Shown here: in pieces, positions 1 through 10,689 of the stretch
Layout of the letters: the number at the start of each line of letters is the position of its first letter
Position numbering within the stretch: position 1 is the stretch's first letter
From: Cycas panzhihuaensis
Lineage: Eukaryota; Cycadophyta
Direction: 5' to 3'
Assembly (NCBI GenBank): GCA_023213395.1
Contig: CM041465.1
Span: forward strand, 135,539,741 to 135,603,740
Length of the DNA: 64,000 bases
The notes under the pieces: model-generated
Database searches by the model: none
Told to the model about the DNA's origin: nothing
The model's input: only the letters and a program-made list of their open reading frames with translations
Made by a program: the position numbers and the translations under genes

Positions 1-681
1 ATGTTTAATATAGGTTAATATTTAGTATCCCCCTTATCTTAACTCTTTCATAGGTATTTTTATATTATGTTATTAACATGTGCACATGTGATATATACCT
101 ATTCATATAAATGTGCCATTAGCGGACTTAAGGGTTCTTTCATTTCATTGGTCAAGTATGAGGTCACATGTACTATAAATATATATTTATACCTAATACA
201 ATAATTAGAATGTGATCATTTTTCCATGTCTTTATTGTATTTTGTATTGTAGATATTTCATCTTTTATTTACTTCATTTATTATTTTATCATTAATGCCT
301 CATACTTTTAACCTACTTTACATTTATATTTTCATCATGATTTCAAAGGTAATCTTTGAATCCTTATTTTTAACAAATTATACTTGACTTTTAAATAAGC
401 TTTAGTCTTTCAATTTAATATGGAAATAATGTGATTGCTATATTTTCTTTATATTTAATATACATTTAAATATTTACTTTTTTAATTAATGCATTCACAC
501 TTATGTTAAGAACTTAATTAGGTTTATTAAAAGGGAATGCTCATTAGAGTAAATAATATATTATAAAAATTTATGGTTTATTCTCTAGCCATTAAGCCAT
601 TTCTAGTTCCATTGAGATAGCCATTAAACCATTTCTAGTTCCATTGAGATAACTTTTGTCTAGTTCTAATGGTTATTTTCT
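1..681. other. Flank of the outer retrotransposon, no gene seen
   Basis: AT-rich sequence left of the outermost LTR element. I see no ORF with recognisable motifs, no PBS and no PPT. The only clear structure is a two-copy tandem repeat at 587-650. It may belong to a still older repeat that I cannot delimit. Confidence 0.5.
587..650. repeat. 32-bp tandem duplication, two copies
   Basis: A 32-base unit beginning AGCCATTAA and ending CCATTGAGAT occurs at 587-618 and again at 619-650, with one difference (G/A) near position 10 of the unit. It looks like a simple local duplication in the flank of E1. Confidence 0.9.
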
Positions 682-686
682 TCTTT
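682..686. repeat. Left target-site duplication of E1 (TCTTT)
   Basis: TCTTT directly before the E1 5' LTR is repeated at 40818-40822 directly after the 3' LTR. The exact match across 40 kb shows that everything between is one insertion plus later nested insertions. Confidence 0.85.
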
Positions 687-995
687 TATAGGTCATTCAA
701 GTCAACACATGTACATAATATTTTTTTGTTTGATTTGAATAATAGTTGTATAATCATGTTGCTTGCTTATATCAATAAGGTCTAGTACACTAGTGGGATC
801 AACACAAGTCAACTCACCTAGTAATCAATCAAGACCTACTTGAAATATGACAAAGTCTACAATTGTATAATTAGTTTGTCTAATTATTTTGGTAACCCTC
901 TAGGTCTATATATAAATAAGTGTTTTTCTTGTTTAAGTATAATATACCTTGTGCTTCTAATCTTATGAATATAAAGAAGGCTATTGATATAATAT
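687..995 (+). repeat. E1 5' LTR, left part
   Basis: This stretch aligns with the first part of 40360-40817, for example the shared block AGTTTGTCTAATTATTTTGG and the following tract ending TATATATAAATAAGTGT, a possible TATA region. It starts TATAGGTC where the 3' LTR has TGTTGGTC. E2 inserted after 995, and the LTR resumes at 13313. Confidence 0.85.
991..995. repeat. Target-site duplication of E2, left (AATAT)
   Basis: AATAT before E2 pairs with AACAT at 13308-13312 after E2. One of five bases differs, by a transition. Confidence 0.7.
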
Positions 996-1444
996 TATTA
1001 GGAAAGCTAATGTTACTTTTTGATCACATGTCTAAATATAAGTTTAAGTTATGTAAAGGTCCATTTTATAAAGTTAATGTTAATTATTATTTGTTATGTA
1101 AAGGTCGTTGAAATGAGTAATTGGCCATTTCAATGAACCTCTCATTGTTTAATTAGCCACTCCTAGATTTTATGAGTTGGTCTAGGAATCTAGGAGGCTG
1201 TCATAAGCCTGTTTGAATAATGGCTTCATCTTTAGTTAGTACGTAGGTATTCTTGGTCAAGTCTATTTCTGAAATCTATGTAAAAGATTTCAGTCAATAA
1301 ACTCGTTCTTTCAAGAGGTGGTTTTTCTTCCCCAGAAGGGGTTTTCTACTTGCTAAATATGTGTATGTATGCAATGTCAATTTCTTCCTATGAATACTTA
1401 ATTATTTGATCTTGCTGATATTGTACATGATATCCTTTCTTACA
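996..1444 (+). repeat. E2 5' LTR
   Basis: 449 bp, aligned with 12860-13307. Shared blocks include the start of the tract TTTTTGATCACATGTCTAAA and AAAGATTTCAGTCAATAAAC. The end TTTCTTACA is the same in both copies. The start is TATTAGG here versus TGTTAGA in the 3' copy, so the terminal TG has mutated to TA. Confidence 0.92.
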
Positions 1445-1456
1445 TGGTATCATAGC
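1445..1456 (+). other. E2 primer binding site, initiator tRNA-Met type
   Basis: TGGTATCATAGC directly abuts the 5' LTR. It matches the usual plant copia PBS TGGTATCAGAGC at 11 of 12 positions and is where minus-strand priming would begin. Confidence 0.9.
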
Positions 1457-2540
1457 TTCATGGAACTATGCCTACTCCATCCTTCTTCATCATTTCCATT
1501 GATAATCACAACTAGAATAAGGGAAGCAATCAATCCCATATTGGCCATGTATTGGGAATGACACCCGTGAGGTGCCCGGAGCATCGAACCTACCAAACAA
1601 AAGGGTTGGTTCAATTCTAGAGCTTGGATAACATTAACAGGAGTTGCTCGGCAATCACATATCATCCTCACTCTGTTTTATAAGAAAAGAAAAAGAGAAG
1701 CTTGAGGAATATCAGTAGCAGGATAGTGCAACCCTAGATAGGGTTCCAAATTTGAACATCTGATCTCTGCCACAACCTCACCATGTTCATCTTCATGAAA
1801 CTTGTAAACCATCACTTAGTCATATCCAGTTAATTCTCTCACATCCTCAGCCACATAATTCCATTATTGGATCTCACATTCACAATCACTTCTCATGACC
1901 TCTTAATAACAATCCTCACCATTCCCAACAATGAATCTCGTCTAACACCAACCTTGGAGAAATGGATTCTTCAACAACAATGGGAGGAGGAGATCCCAGA
2001 TGGGTTTGGCCCTCACATTTATATGATTAGTGACTTCTTTCTCAGATGGACTTAACACACCACTGCCAAAGTGGGAATATCCAGAGTGTTATTCCATCCA
2101 TCTGATACATTTTCCATTTATGTTATGCATTTTGTTTGGTTGCACATGCTGCATGAAGGAGTACCAGGGTCTGATGACGAGGTCCCCATTCTTATACTTG
2201 ACCTTCCTCATCCCGTTAGGTTTACTAGGTCTCAACTGTCTCCACTTGCTCATGTTTATAGGAGATCAGAACCCATCTCTGAATTTAGGTTCTCGAGGAG
2301 AGCAGTCTGGTCTGTGGGTCCTTTACTTCCTCTGACTGTGTTTGAGGAGCAAAAGAGAATGGTTACGACAGATAGAAGAAAACGTCCATTCATTTGTTGC
2401 CTTGAAGAGAACACACATGTATGTTTTTGAAACCCTAAATGAAAATAAATTTGATCTTTTTTTTTTTTGTTCTGTTTAATAGTTAATTCAGGTCTACGCC
2501 ATCCCACTCACCCCCTCTTTATATAAATATAAATAAATAA

Positions 2541-2607
<67 letters not shown>

Positions 2608-2614
2608 TAAATAA

Positions 2615-2655
<41 letters not shown>

Positions 2656-3387
2656 TATATATAATTTAAATCAAACTTAGTTAACCTTAGGGTAATTATG
2701 TAATTAATTAAAACACACTTTTCTAAAGTGTCTTCTCCCCCTATTTATTATTAATACTAATACATCCCCTTCCTTAATCACTTAATTTTTATGATTTAAA
2801 CATTAATACATTATAATAAATCAATTATATATTCAATTATTTATGTCTTTAATTTATTTCATTTAACTGTAACTTTATTTAAGTTTCCTTTAAAAGATAA
2901 TTAAAGGGTAAATACCATTGTAAAAAATTAGTCTAAATTACCCTCTTCACCACTTTTAATAAAATCATCAATCATATAATTAATTATAATGTGTTTTTCA
3001 GAGCATTTTTAGTCACCTAATCAACACTTAAACTCTTTTTCTTATAATTGAACAAGTTACTTATTCTTCAATGTATTTCTTTAACAACAAGGGGGACTAT
3101 TAACATATTTTTTTCTAAAAAAAAAGAGGGGGGATATTTAATTCCTTCTCTCTAGGGGAAGGGTATCTAAACAAACTAAATAAATAATAATGATTTCTAG
3201 TTTCTTTCATTATTATGTCATAATTTTAAAAAAATATTTCTGTTAATTATCAATGAAAAATTAAAGGATGCCTTTAATGTTCAATGGTTATCAATGAGTT
3301 TTGTGACTTATTAGTTCACTTACAGTCAAACTTGTCAAACCTCTTTCAAGAGGATCACTAAACTTGTCTAAACCTCTTGTATCCATA
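1457..3387 (+). other. E2 leader, with a GC-richer segment at about 1490-2510
   Basis: About 1.9 kb lies between PBS and the gag start, long for a copia. The part 1490-2510 is visibly richer in G and C than its surroundings and contains overlapping ORFs of up to 119 codons (2071-2430, + strand). I do not recognise a protein in it. A compound microsatellite follows, then AT-rich sequence. It may be a normal leader of this family or a captured segment; the 5' part of the sister copy E10 lies outside the window, so I cannot decide. Confidence 0.45.
2523..2662. repeat. Compound microsatellite (ATAA)n and (AT)n
   Basis: Runs of ATAA alternate with long AT runs, in the order ATAA, AT, ATAA, AT, over about 140 bp in the E2 leader. 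Confidence 0.95.
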
Positions 3388-4350
3388 ATGACACTCATGC
3401 CAAGTTCAATCCCCTGTATACCAATTCCAATTTTAAATAGCTCAAATTATGCCAACTAGAAGAATTGAATATCCCATCAACTTAAATAACAAAAGATATG
3501 GCGATATGTTATAGATGAATTTACAAAACCAAAAGACAAAAAATCAAAAAGTTATATGGTTTATCTAATGAACTGTAATGCAGTCCTAAGCACCATCCTA
3601 TCGACTCTTTCACCAGACATTAGTCAGCAATTTTTTAATACAGACAATCTTGAAATCATCTGGAAAACCCTTAAGGAGAAATATGACAAGATTAACACAC
3701 AACAATTAACTATCATAGAACAACAATTATATGACCTCAAGTGTGATGACTTTTCTAAAGTCAAAGATTTCTTATCCAAAATTTAACTTATCAACAACGA
3801 ATTAGGGAACTGTATTAAATCTATAGTAAAAGTAGGTGATAAAGAAGAAAAAATCACACATGCCAAAGACAATGATACACTCATTCGATTGGTAATAAAC
3901 AAACTTCTGAAGCATTTTAATCTCTTTAAGACTACTAGACAGCAAGCTGAAAATCCACCAATAAGCTTCAATCAATTGATAAATCAACTTATAGAACATC
4001 AAATAATGTTGATTCAAACTAGAAAATTAAAGGGTTCTTCTCAAGCTTTCTTTTTAAAATCAAAACCTCAACATAAAACTAAATATCAAAATAATTATAG
4101 TAGTAGTCTTAAGTTTCAGAAACCTCATAGAGGTCCACCATCTACTTCTTAAAATAATACTAAGTATTTTAGACCACCAAGATACCATAATACCTCTAAA
4201 TAGTTTGTTCCAAATCAAAACACTATAAATCCTTCACAGAACATCTGTTATGCTTATTGCCATAAAAAATGTCACACCATTGATGTCTGTAGAAATAGAA
4301 TAGCTTCAAAATCTTGGAAAACTTATAAGGGAATTTAATCTTGACCCCAA
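3388..4350 (+). pseudogene. E2 gag, decayed
   Basis: Nucleocapsid/capsid protein of a copia element, which packages the element RNA. The ATG at 3388 opens the frame also used by the open stretches 3556-3786 and 3889-4152. Visible features are the UBN2-type gag core (SSNYANWKN near the start, then IIWKTLKEKYDKINTQQL), a basic Asn/Gln-rich tail, and a zinc-knuckle remnant CYAYCHKKCHTIDVC at about 4245-4295, where the Gly before His has become Cys. In-frame stops are mostly TAG or TAA. It matches the E10 gag remnant at 63628-63894. Confidence 0.8.
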
Positions 4351-4404
4351 TCACATAATCATTCTTTAACTACTTCTACCTCTGCCTTCGTTGCTCTATC
4401 TAGT

Positions 4405-5440
4405 ATATCATTATGATAGATTCTTGACTTTGGTGCCTCCTATCACATGACAGGACACTAGGAGAATTTAACCGCTTATCAATTCGATACTAACTCTAAA
4501 GAAGATATTTCTTTTAGGAGTGGATCTCAACTCAAAGTGAAAGGATCAGGTGATATCACCATGAAATATGGTTCAATCAAGGACGTATTCTACATATCTA
4601 GTTTGTTACTAAATCTTCTTTCTGTTTACCAAATCTGTGAGAAAGACCTTGCTGTCAAATTCTAGAAAGATAAATTTATTGTCAAAGAACCATTAAAACA
4701 ATTTAAATCTATTACCTTTAGGCCTATTAATCATAAAACAGGTCTCTATAGCTTAATCAATTTACAAAATACTAAAACAAAGTCCTTTAGTATCTTTATA
4801 GTCAAATCTGACCCAGTCAGTAAATTATGGCATGCACGGTTTGACCATATTGGCAAACTTCACTATCTAAAAAGACATGATATGGTTCATGGTCTTCCAC
4901 CCCTAGATACTGTCTATGGTGTTTATAAAGCCTGTGTAATAGGTAAGCAACACATGGATCCCTTTCCATATTAGGCTCAACTCAGAGCAAAAGTTCCACT
5001 TGAACTTGTTTAGTCTGACATATGTGGACCAATCCATGTAACTTCATACTCTGGCAGTCATTATTTTATCACCTTTATTGATGATTTTTTGAGAAAATAT
5101 TGGGTGTACACACTCAAGACTCATAATCAAGTATTTTATATCTTCACTGAATTCAAAACACTTGTCGAAAATCAATCTAACTCAAACATTAAAATTTTTA
5201 GATTTGACAATGTTAAAGAATACCTAAGTAGCAAATTTATTTCCTTTTGCAAAAAACATAGAATTTAATTTCAATATTCCATTACTTACACTCCACAACA
5301 AAATGGTATTGCTAAATGCAAAAACTGTACTCTAGTCAAAATGACTCAATGCATGCTACATGCAAAAAATCTTAATCTAAAGTTATGGGTAGAAGTAATT
5401 GTTTGCTCTAACTATCTCCTAAATCGTCTACCTAGTAAGA
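4405..5440 (+). pseudogene. E2 protease and integrase N-terminal part
   Basis: Copia-type order: aspartic protease, then GAG-pre-integrase and integrase core. The protease active-site stretch reads ILDFGASYHMTGH at about 4419, with Phe where the catalytic D-S-G-A motif has Ser. The pre-integrase segment LWHARFDHIGKL follows at about 4825. The integrase core shows FITFIDDF (about 5070) and RFDNVKEY (about 5200). At the third acidic position, in NGIAKCKNC, Lys replaces the expected Glu. The frame is cut at 5440 by the chromodomain gypsy insertion and resumes after 10689. Confidence 0.85.
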
Positions 5441-5689
5441 TGTTATGAACCTCTTTAAGTAAAAAGGGGTTAATTAATTGATTAAATAAATGGATGCTAT
5501 TGAACAAGCACAACCTTTCGTGAAAGGGGCCTGATATGCATATAAAATTGGTCCTAAATGTAATATGGGCATCATTCATTTTTATCAATCAAATATATTT
5601 GGTTTATTGACTACAACTTTCTCAGTATTCTTGTGCACTCTCTGGTGTGTTTGGCAATTGTCCTCAAGTTATGAACTAGGTTCTTAACA
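5441..5689 (+). repeat. 5' LTR of the chromodomain gypsy
   Basis: 249 bp, TGTTATGAACC to TTCTTAACA, collinear with 10435-10684. Short LTRs are common in chromoviruses. TSD TAAGA precedes it at 5436-5440. Confidence 0.95.
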
Positions 5690-5691
5690 AG

Positions 5692-5703
5692 TGGTATCAG
5701 AGC
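5692..5703 (+). other. PBS of the chromodomain gypsy
   Basis: TGGTATCAGAGC, a perfect match to the initiator tRNA-Met complement used by most plant LTR elements, two bases after the 5' LTR. Confidence 0.95.
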
Positions 5704-5738
5704 AGTCCTGGGTATCTCATCAATAATCTATATCTTTA

Positions 5739-5870
<132 letters not shown>

Positions 5871-6284
5871 TTCATATTATAGTTGATATAAGATATTATT
5901 TTGATATTTCATTTTACATATCAAGAAATTATAGTTATCTAGTCACAATTATTCATTTAAAAATTAGGTATATCATAAATAACATATATATATATCAAAA
6001 GTATATATTTACAAAAAGATCTTATTATCTCATCATACTATTGGAATTATACAACCTTTAAATCAGGTGAATCAGTTTGCATTATCCTTCATTCTTTGTC
6101 ATCTGCAGGTTTTGTATTAACAATATTTAGCTTCATTCTCAATGGTGGTGATATATCGATTAAATATTAGACAAAAGAAGAAAATATAAAACCATAAGTA
6201 TTAAGCAAGTTGGGAATATTATTTTAAAGTTAACAAAACACGAAAGAAATGTAGTGGAATCATACTTACACAATTATTAAAATA

Positions 6285-7370
6285 ATGAATACTGAAGATA
6301 TGGCAGACAACACTGTTCAAAAAGAAATTATTAAACCAATCACTCAAGCAGTCCATAATATGGTCCAAACGTCAAATGCTCTCTTAAATCATACGTTACA
6401 TCAAATTTTGGATAAATTAATATTCATAGTGACAAGTAGAAAGGAAGATATGGTTGTCCCATATTCAAAAGATGAAGCAATGAGTCGCCAATAACATATT
6501 AGACATCAAACTACAAGAAATCAATTAAGTCCTCAGATATCTCCAATTAATTTTGAAAACAAGGCTATCAGAAGATATCTTAATGAATATCACAATTTAA
6601 CTCCTGAAGAATAGAAGATAGTAGGGTTTCAAGATTACTTCAACTGCCTACAAAGTATTCAAACACAGAAAAAGAAAAAGTTAGAAAAATTACTATACAA
6701 CATTTCAGTTTAGAGCAAAAATCACATGAATCGAGAGTATGGATACAACAAATGGAAAACTATTTCCGCTTAATAGAAATTGAGCTGGTAGAGCAAGTTT
6801 TGATAGCCACTATACACATGAATGGGATAGCATGTGAATGGTGGTAGTGTCTCAAATAAATTTCTTTTCGAAATCAATTACCTACCTAGAAAGAATTCGT
6901 GCGTTTATTCATTAAGCGATTTGAAATTGTATCTAATCGTGATTATTATTGTGAGTTACGAAGATTAAAGTAAACTGGTTCTGTGGAAGAATATAGTATA
7001 GTATTCACGAGGCTAAGCTATGTGTTAGAAGATATTCTAACCAATCATCTTATCCAGCTTCATATAGATGATCTAATAATAGAGATCCAAGCCGGCGTTA
7101 AAATTCAGGAACCATAGAATCTGAATAAGGTAATACAACTAGCAAAAATATAGGAAGGACATATTAATAAATTAAGGAAGGCAAGAACAAGACCTTATGT
7201 TCCTCTGTATGCTCGTTCTAATCCTTCGTCAGCTATACAACCTAGTTTTGTACCTAACAGAGTTACTCAGCTAATTAAACCATTACTTCAAAGAACAAAA
7301 TTTGAGCAAGAAGAATTACGAAAAAAGAATCTCTATTTCAGGTGTGCTAAAAAATAGACTCCTAATTATA
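6285..7370 (+). pseudogene. Gag of the chromodomain gypsy, decayed
   Basis: The ATG at 6285 opens 69 codons starting MNTEDMADNTVQK and ending at a TAA after MSRQ. Gypsy gag motifs continue in shifted frames: WIQQMENYF near 6740 and CEWW near 6836. A damaged CCHC knuckle lies near 7340-7380 (FRCAKK, then a stop, then a lone Cys). At least one frameshift and several TAG stops break it. Confidence 0.7.
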
Positions 7371-7421
7371 AATGTTAGAAAAATTAATTATACACGATCG
7401 AATTATCTCCGATAGTAGAGG

Positions 7422-7916
7422 ATGAGGAAGTTGAAGAAGAAGATGATATTGAATGTGACTAAGAAAATATTGAAAGTTAGGGGTATCAATATAACCCAGG
7501 AGGAGGACATCTTAAAAATGTCATTCTCAGCTATGAGTTGTTTGACAAGATCTGACATGCTTAAACTACGAGGATTTATTAAAAATCAAGCTATTACGAT
7601 TTTGATTGATCCAGGAAGTACTAATAATTTTATTGATTGAATATCAGCTCAATATTTAAAATTATTTCCATCCAGAATAGCACCTTTCCAAGTAAGTGTT
7701 GGAGGGCGACAAGTTATATCTGGATAAGGAATGATGGAGAACCTTAAAATATCAATTGGTGACATTATTCTTAAAGAAAATTTTTATGTATTAGATGTGG
7801 GTGGGGTAGATAATGTTTTGGGGAGTCAATGGTTACGAACCTTGGGAACTTTTGAGATGAATCTTGAAGAATTATTTATGAGATATAAGAAAGATAGAAG
7901 AACTATCATCCTTTAA
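7422..7916 (+). pseudogene. Aspartic protease of the chromodomain gypsy
   Basis: Two open stretches in one frame (7422-7640 and 7731-7916) contain the retropepsin-like active-site region ILIDPGSTNNFID, where Pro replaces Ser in the usual D-S-G-S-T, and downstream VDNVLGSQWLRTLG, the conserved W-L-x-x-L-G block of plant gypsy proteases. The stretches are joined through a TGA and a TAA. Confidence 0.8.
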
Positions 7917-9220
7917 GGAGAAAAACCTAGAAATAGCCAATTGATATCTTATAAAAAAATGGAAAAATTAATCAAGAAGGGTCATTGTGGTATGATGGCT
8001 CAACTTTTTTCAATCCAGGTAGAAATTAAACCAACTACATAGGAAAATGATCTACAAAAGGTCATCCAGAAGCATAAAGAAAAATTTTAAAATATTCCAG
8101 TAGAATTACCACCAGACAGGGGATGTGAATATCAAATTGAATTGGAAGCAGGCACTAATCTGATTGTTATCTAGCCTTATCAATAACCACATCATTATCG
8201 GAATGAGATTGAAAAGATCATATAAGAATTATTATATATAGGAGCAATAACTCTTAGTAAAAGTCCTTTTGCAGCACCAGTAATCTTGGTAAGAAAAAAA
8301 TATGGATTGTACCATATGTGCATAGATTATCAAGCATTAAATAAAGTTACAATAAAAAATAAATTTCCTATACCAAGAATCGATGAATTACTAGACGAAT
8401 TACATGGAGTAAAATATTTTTCTAAAATTAATTTAAAATCAGGCTATTATTAAATTCATATTAAACTGGATGATACATACAAAATATCCTTCAGTACTCA
8501 TCATGGTTATTATGAGTTCAAGGTGATGCCCTTTGGCCTAACCAATACACTGACCACATTCCAAGCTATAATGAATCAAGTTTTGAAACCTTTCTTGAGG
8601 AAGTTTGTCTTAGTCTTCTTCGATAACATATTAATATTCAGTAAACAATGGGGAGAACACATGAATCATCTAGACTAAGTACTAAACACCTTAAGAAAAC
8701 AAAAATTCTATGCTAACAAATCAAAATGTTACTTTGTAATGAAAGAAATAGAATATCTGGGTCATCTTATATCAAAAGAAGGAATTAGAGCTGATCCAGG
8801 AAAAGTTAAGGCAATTCAAGAATGGCCGATACCCAAAAATATTACGAAACTCTGAGGATTTCTGGGTTTAACAGGATATTATCAAATTTTATGAAAAATT
8901 ATGCACAGAAAACTATTGTTTTAACTTGTTTATTAAAAAAGGATTCTTTCAAATAAATCAAGCAAAAAATGATCCAGTTACCGATGCTTACATCACCTGA
9001 TCTTTCTAAAATTTTTATAATAGAATGCGACGCATCAGGAACGAGAATCGGTGCAGTACTGATACAAGAAGGTAAACCCATTGTATTTGAAAGTAGGAAA
9101 CTAAACAACCGAGAAATTCTTAAGTCAACTTATGATAAAGAAATGTTGGCCATTATACACGCTTTAGTTAAATGATGTCAGTATCTATAAGGATTTTATA
9201 AAACATATCTGCGAGTCAAA
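7917..9220 (+). pseudogene. RT and N-terminal RNase H of the chromodomain gypsy
   Basis: RT motifs in order: [26 protein letters not shown], the region [35 protein letters not shown] and FFDNILIFS. The last replaces the catalytic Y-L-D-D-I, so the second catalytic Asp is Asn and the enzyme would be inactive. RNase H begins in the 8969-9175 frame with FIIECDASGTRIGAVLIQ and ends soon after SRKLNNREI and KEMLAIIHAL. The rest of RNase H is missing. Confidence 0.88.
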
Positions 9221-10434
9221 CAATCATTTTTCTAAAAAGGACTGAAAAAGGATATAATGAAATTTGTAGCTAAATATGCCATATGGCAAGTCAATAAATA
9301 TGAATGTATTACTACTCTTGGTCTGCTCCAGCCTTTTCCTATTCTGCAACAAAAATAGGAAAGTATTAGCATGGATTTTATCACATGATTACTAAAATCA
9401 GAACGGAAAGATGCTATCTATGTGGTTGTAGACCGTTTAACAAAATTTGCTCATTTTATACCTATTCAATCTAACTACAAAGGTCAGCAGTTAAGTGAAG
9501 TATTTATCAAAGAAATTCACAAGTTACATGGCTTTCTCTAAACCATTATTAGCGACATAGATCCTAAAATTTTAAGCCATTTCTGGCAAGAAATGTTTCA
9601 GCAAGCAGATATAAAATTAAATAAGAGTACTAGTTATCATCTACAAATAGATGGACAAACTGAAGCAGTTAACAAATGTTTAGGGAATTATTTACAAAAT
9701 TATGTAATAGATAAACAACATTTATGGGTCAAATGGTTACATTTAGCTGAAGCATGGTATAACTCTTCTCACCATTTGTCTATTAAAATGACCCCTTATG
9801 AAGCATTATATGGATACCAGCCAACTCAATTAAAAGATTGGTTAAAAATGGATAATAAGATTCCAACAGTTAATGACTATCTCCAGGAATCACAGAATAT
9901 AATTCAAATATTAAAACGATATTTAGAAGAAGCCAAAAATCGTATGAAAAAACAAACTGATAAAAATTGTACAAAAAGAATATTCGAAGTTAGAGATTGG
10001 GTCTATGTAAGATTGCAGCCATATAAGCAAGCATCGTTAAAAAGTTATCAAAAATAAAAATTAAGTCCTCAATTTTATGGACCTTTCTAGATTAAACATA
10101 AAATTGGTGAAGTGGCTTATGCCTTAGAACTTCCAACTTCAAAACTACACATAGTATTTCATATGCCTCGTCTCAAAAAGAAAATTAGAAATTGTGTACA
10201 GGTACAAATAGAACTACCCCTCCTAGATGAAGAAGGCAAATTAATTCTATTACCAGAAGCCACCCTTGAAGTTTGGGAATGTCGATTGTGGTCAAAGACT
10301 ATTCGAGAATATTTGATTAAATGGAAACAACTACCTATTGAAGATGCTTCATAGGAATCTTCCAATTTCATCAAACTTCATCCTGATTTGAGAAGAGAAG
10401 GTTTTATGGGCGAAACATCTTAAGAGGGAGGAAT
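9221..10434 (+). pseudogene. Integrase with C-terminal chromodomain
   Basis: It starts abruptly in the zinc-binding region (GLKKDIMKFVAKYAIWQVNKYE; the Cys pair is Tyr and Trp-adjacent changes are visible) because of the upstream deletion. The core acidic residues lie in SMDFIT, ISDIDPKILSHFW and DGQTEAVNK. The C-terminal part contains VGDWVYVRLQPY-like sequence (VRDWVYVRLQPYKQ) and FHMPRLKK. It ends in a chromodomain at about 10230-10375 with VWECRLWSK, REYLIKWKQLP and DLRREG. Chromodomains are thought to direct insertion to particular chromatin. PPT AGAGGGAGGAAT precedes the 3' LTR. Confidence 0.88.
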
Positions 10435-10684
10435 TGTTATGAACCTCTTTAAGCAAAAAGGGGTTAATTAATTGATTAAATAAATGGGTGCTATTGAATG
10501 GGTACAACCTTCCATAAAAGGGGCCTGATATGCATATAAAATTGGTCCCAAATGTAATATGGACATCATTCATTTTTATCAATAAAATATATTTGGTTTA
10601 TTGACTACAACTTTTCTCAGTATTCTCATGCACTCTCTAGTATATTTGGCAATTGTCCTTAAGTTATGAACTGGGTTCCTAACA
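10435..10684 (+). repeat. 3' LTR of the chromodomain gypsy
   Basis: 250 bp, pairs with 5441-5689. It is followed by TSD TAAGA at 10685-10689, after which the E2 integrase frame resumes. Confidence 0.95.
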
Positions 10685-10689
10685 TAAGA

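Noticed and set aside
587-650. CRISPR-like repeat
   Set aside because: Only two adjacent copies without spacers, in a plant genome.
920-1111. 63-codon ORF starting in the E1 LTR
   Set aside because: It crosses the E1/E2 boundary and is an accident of LTR sequence.
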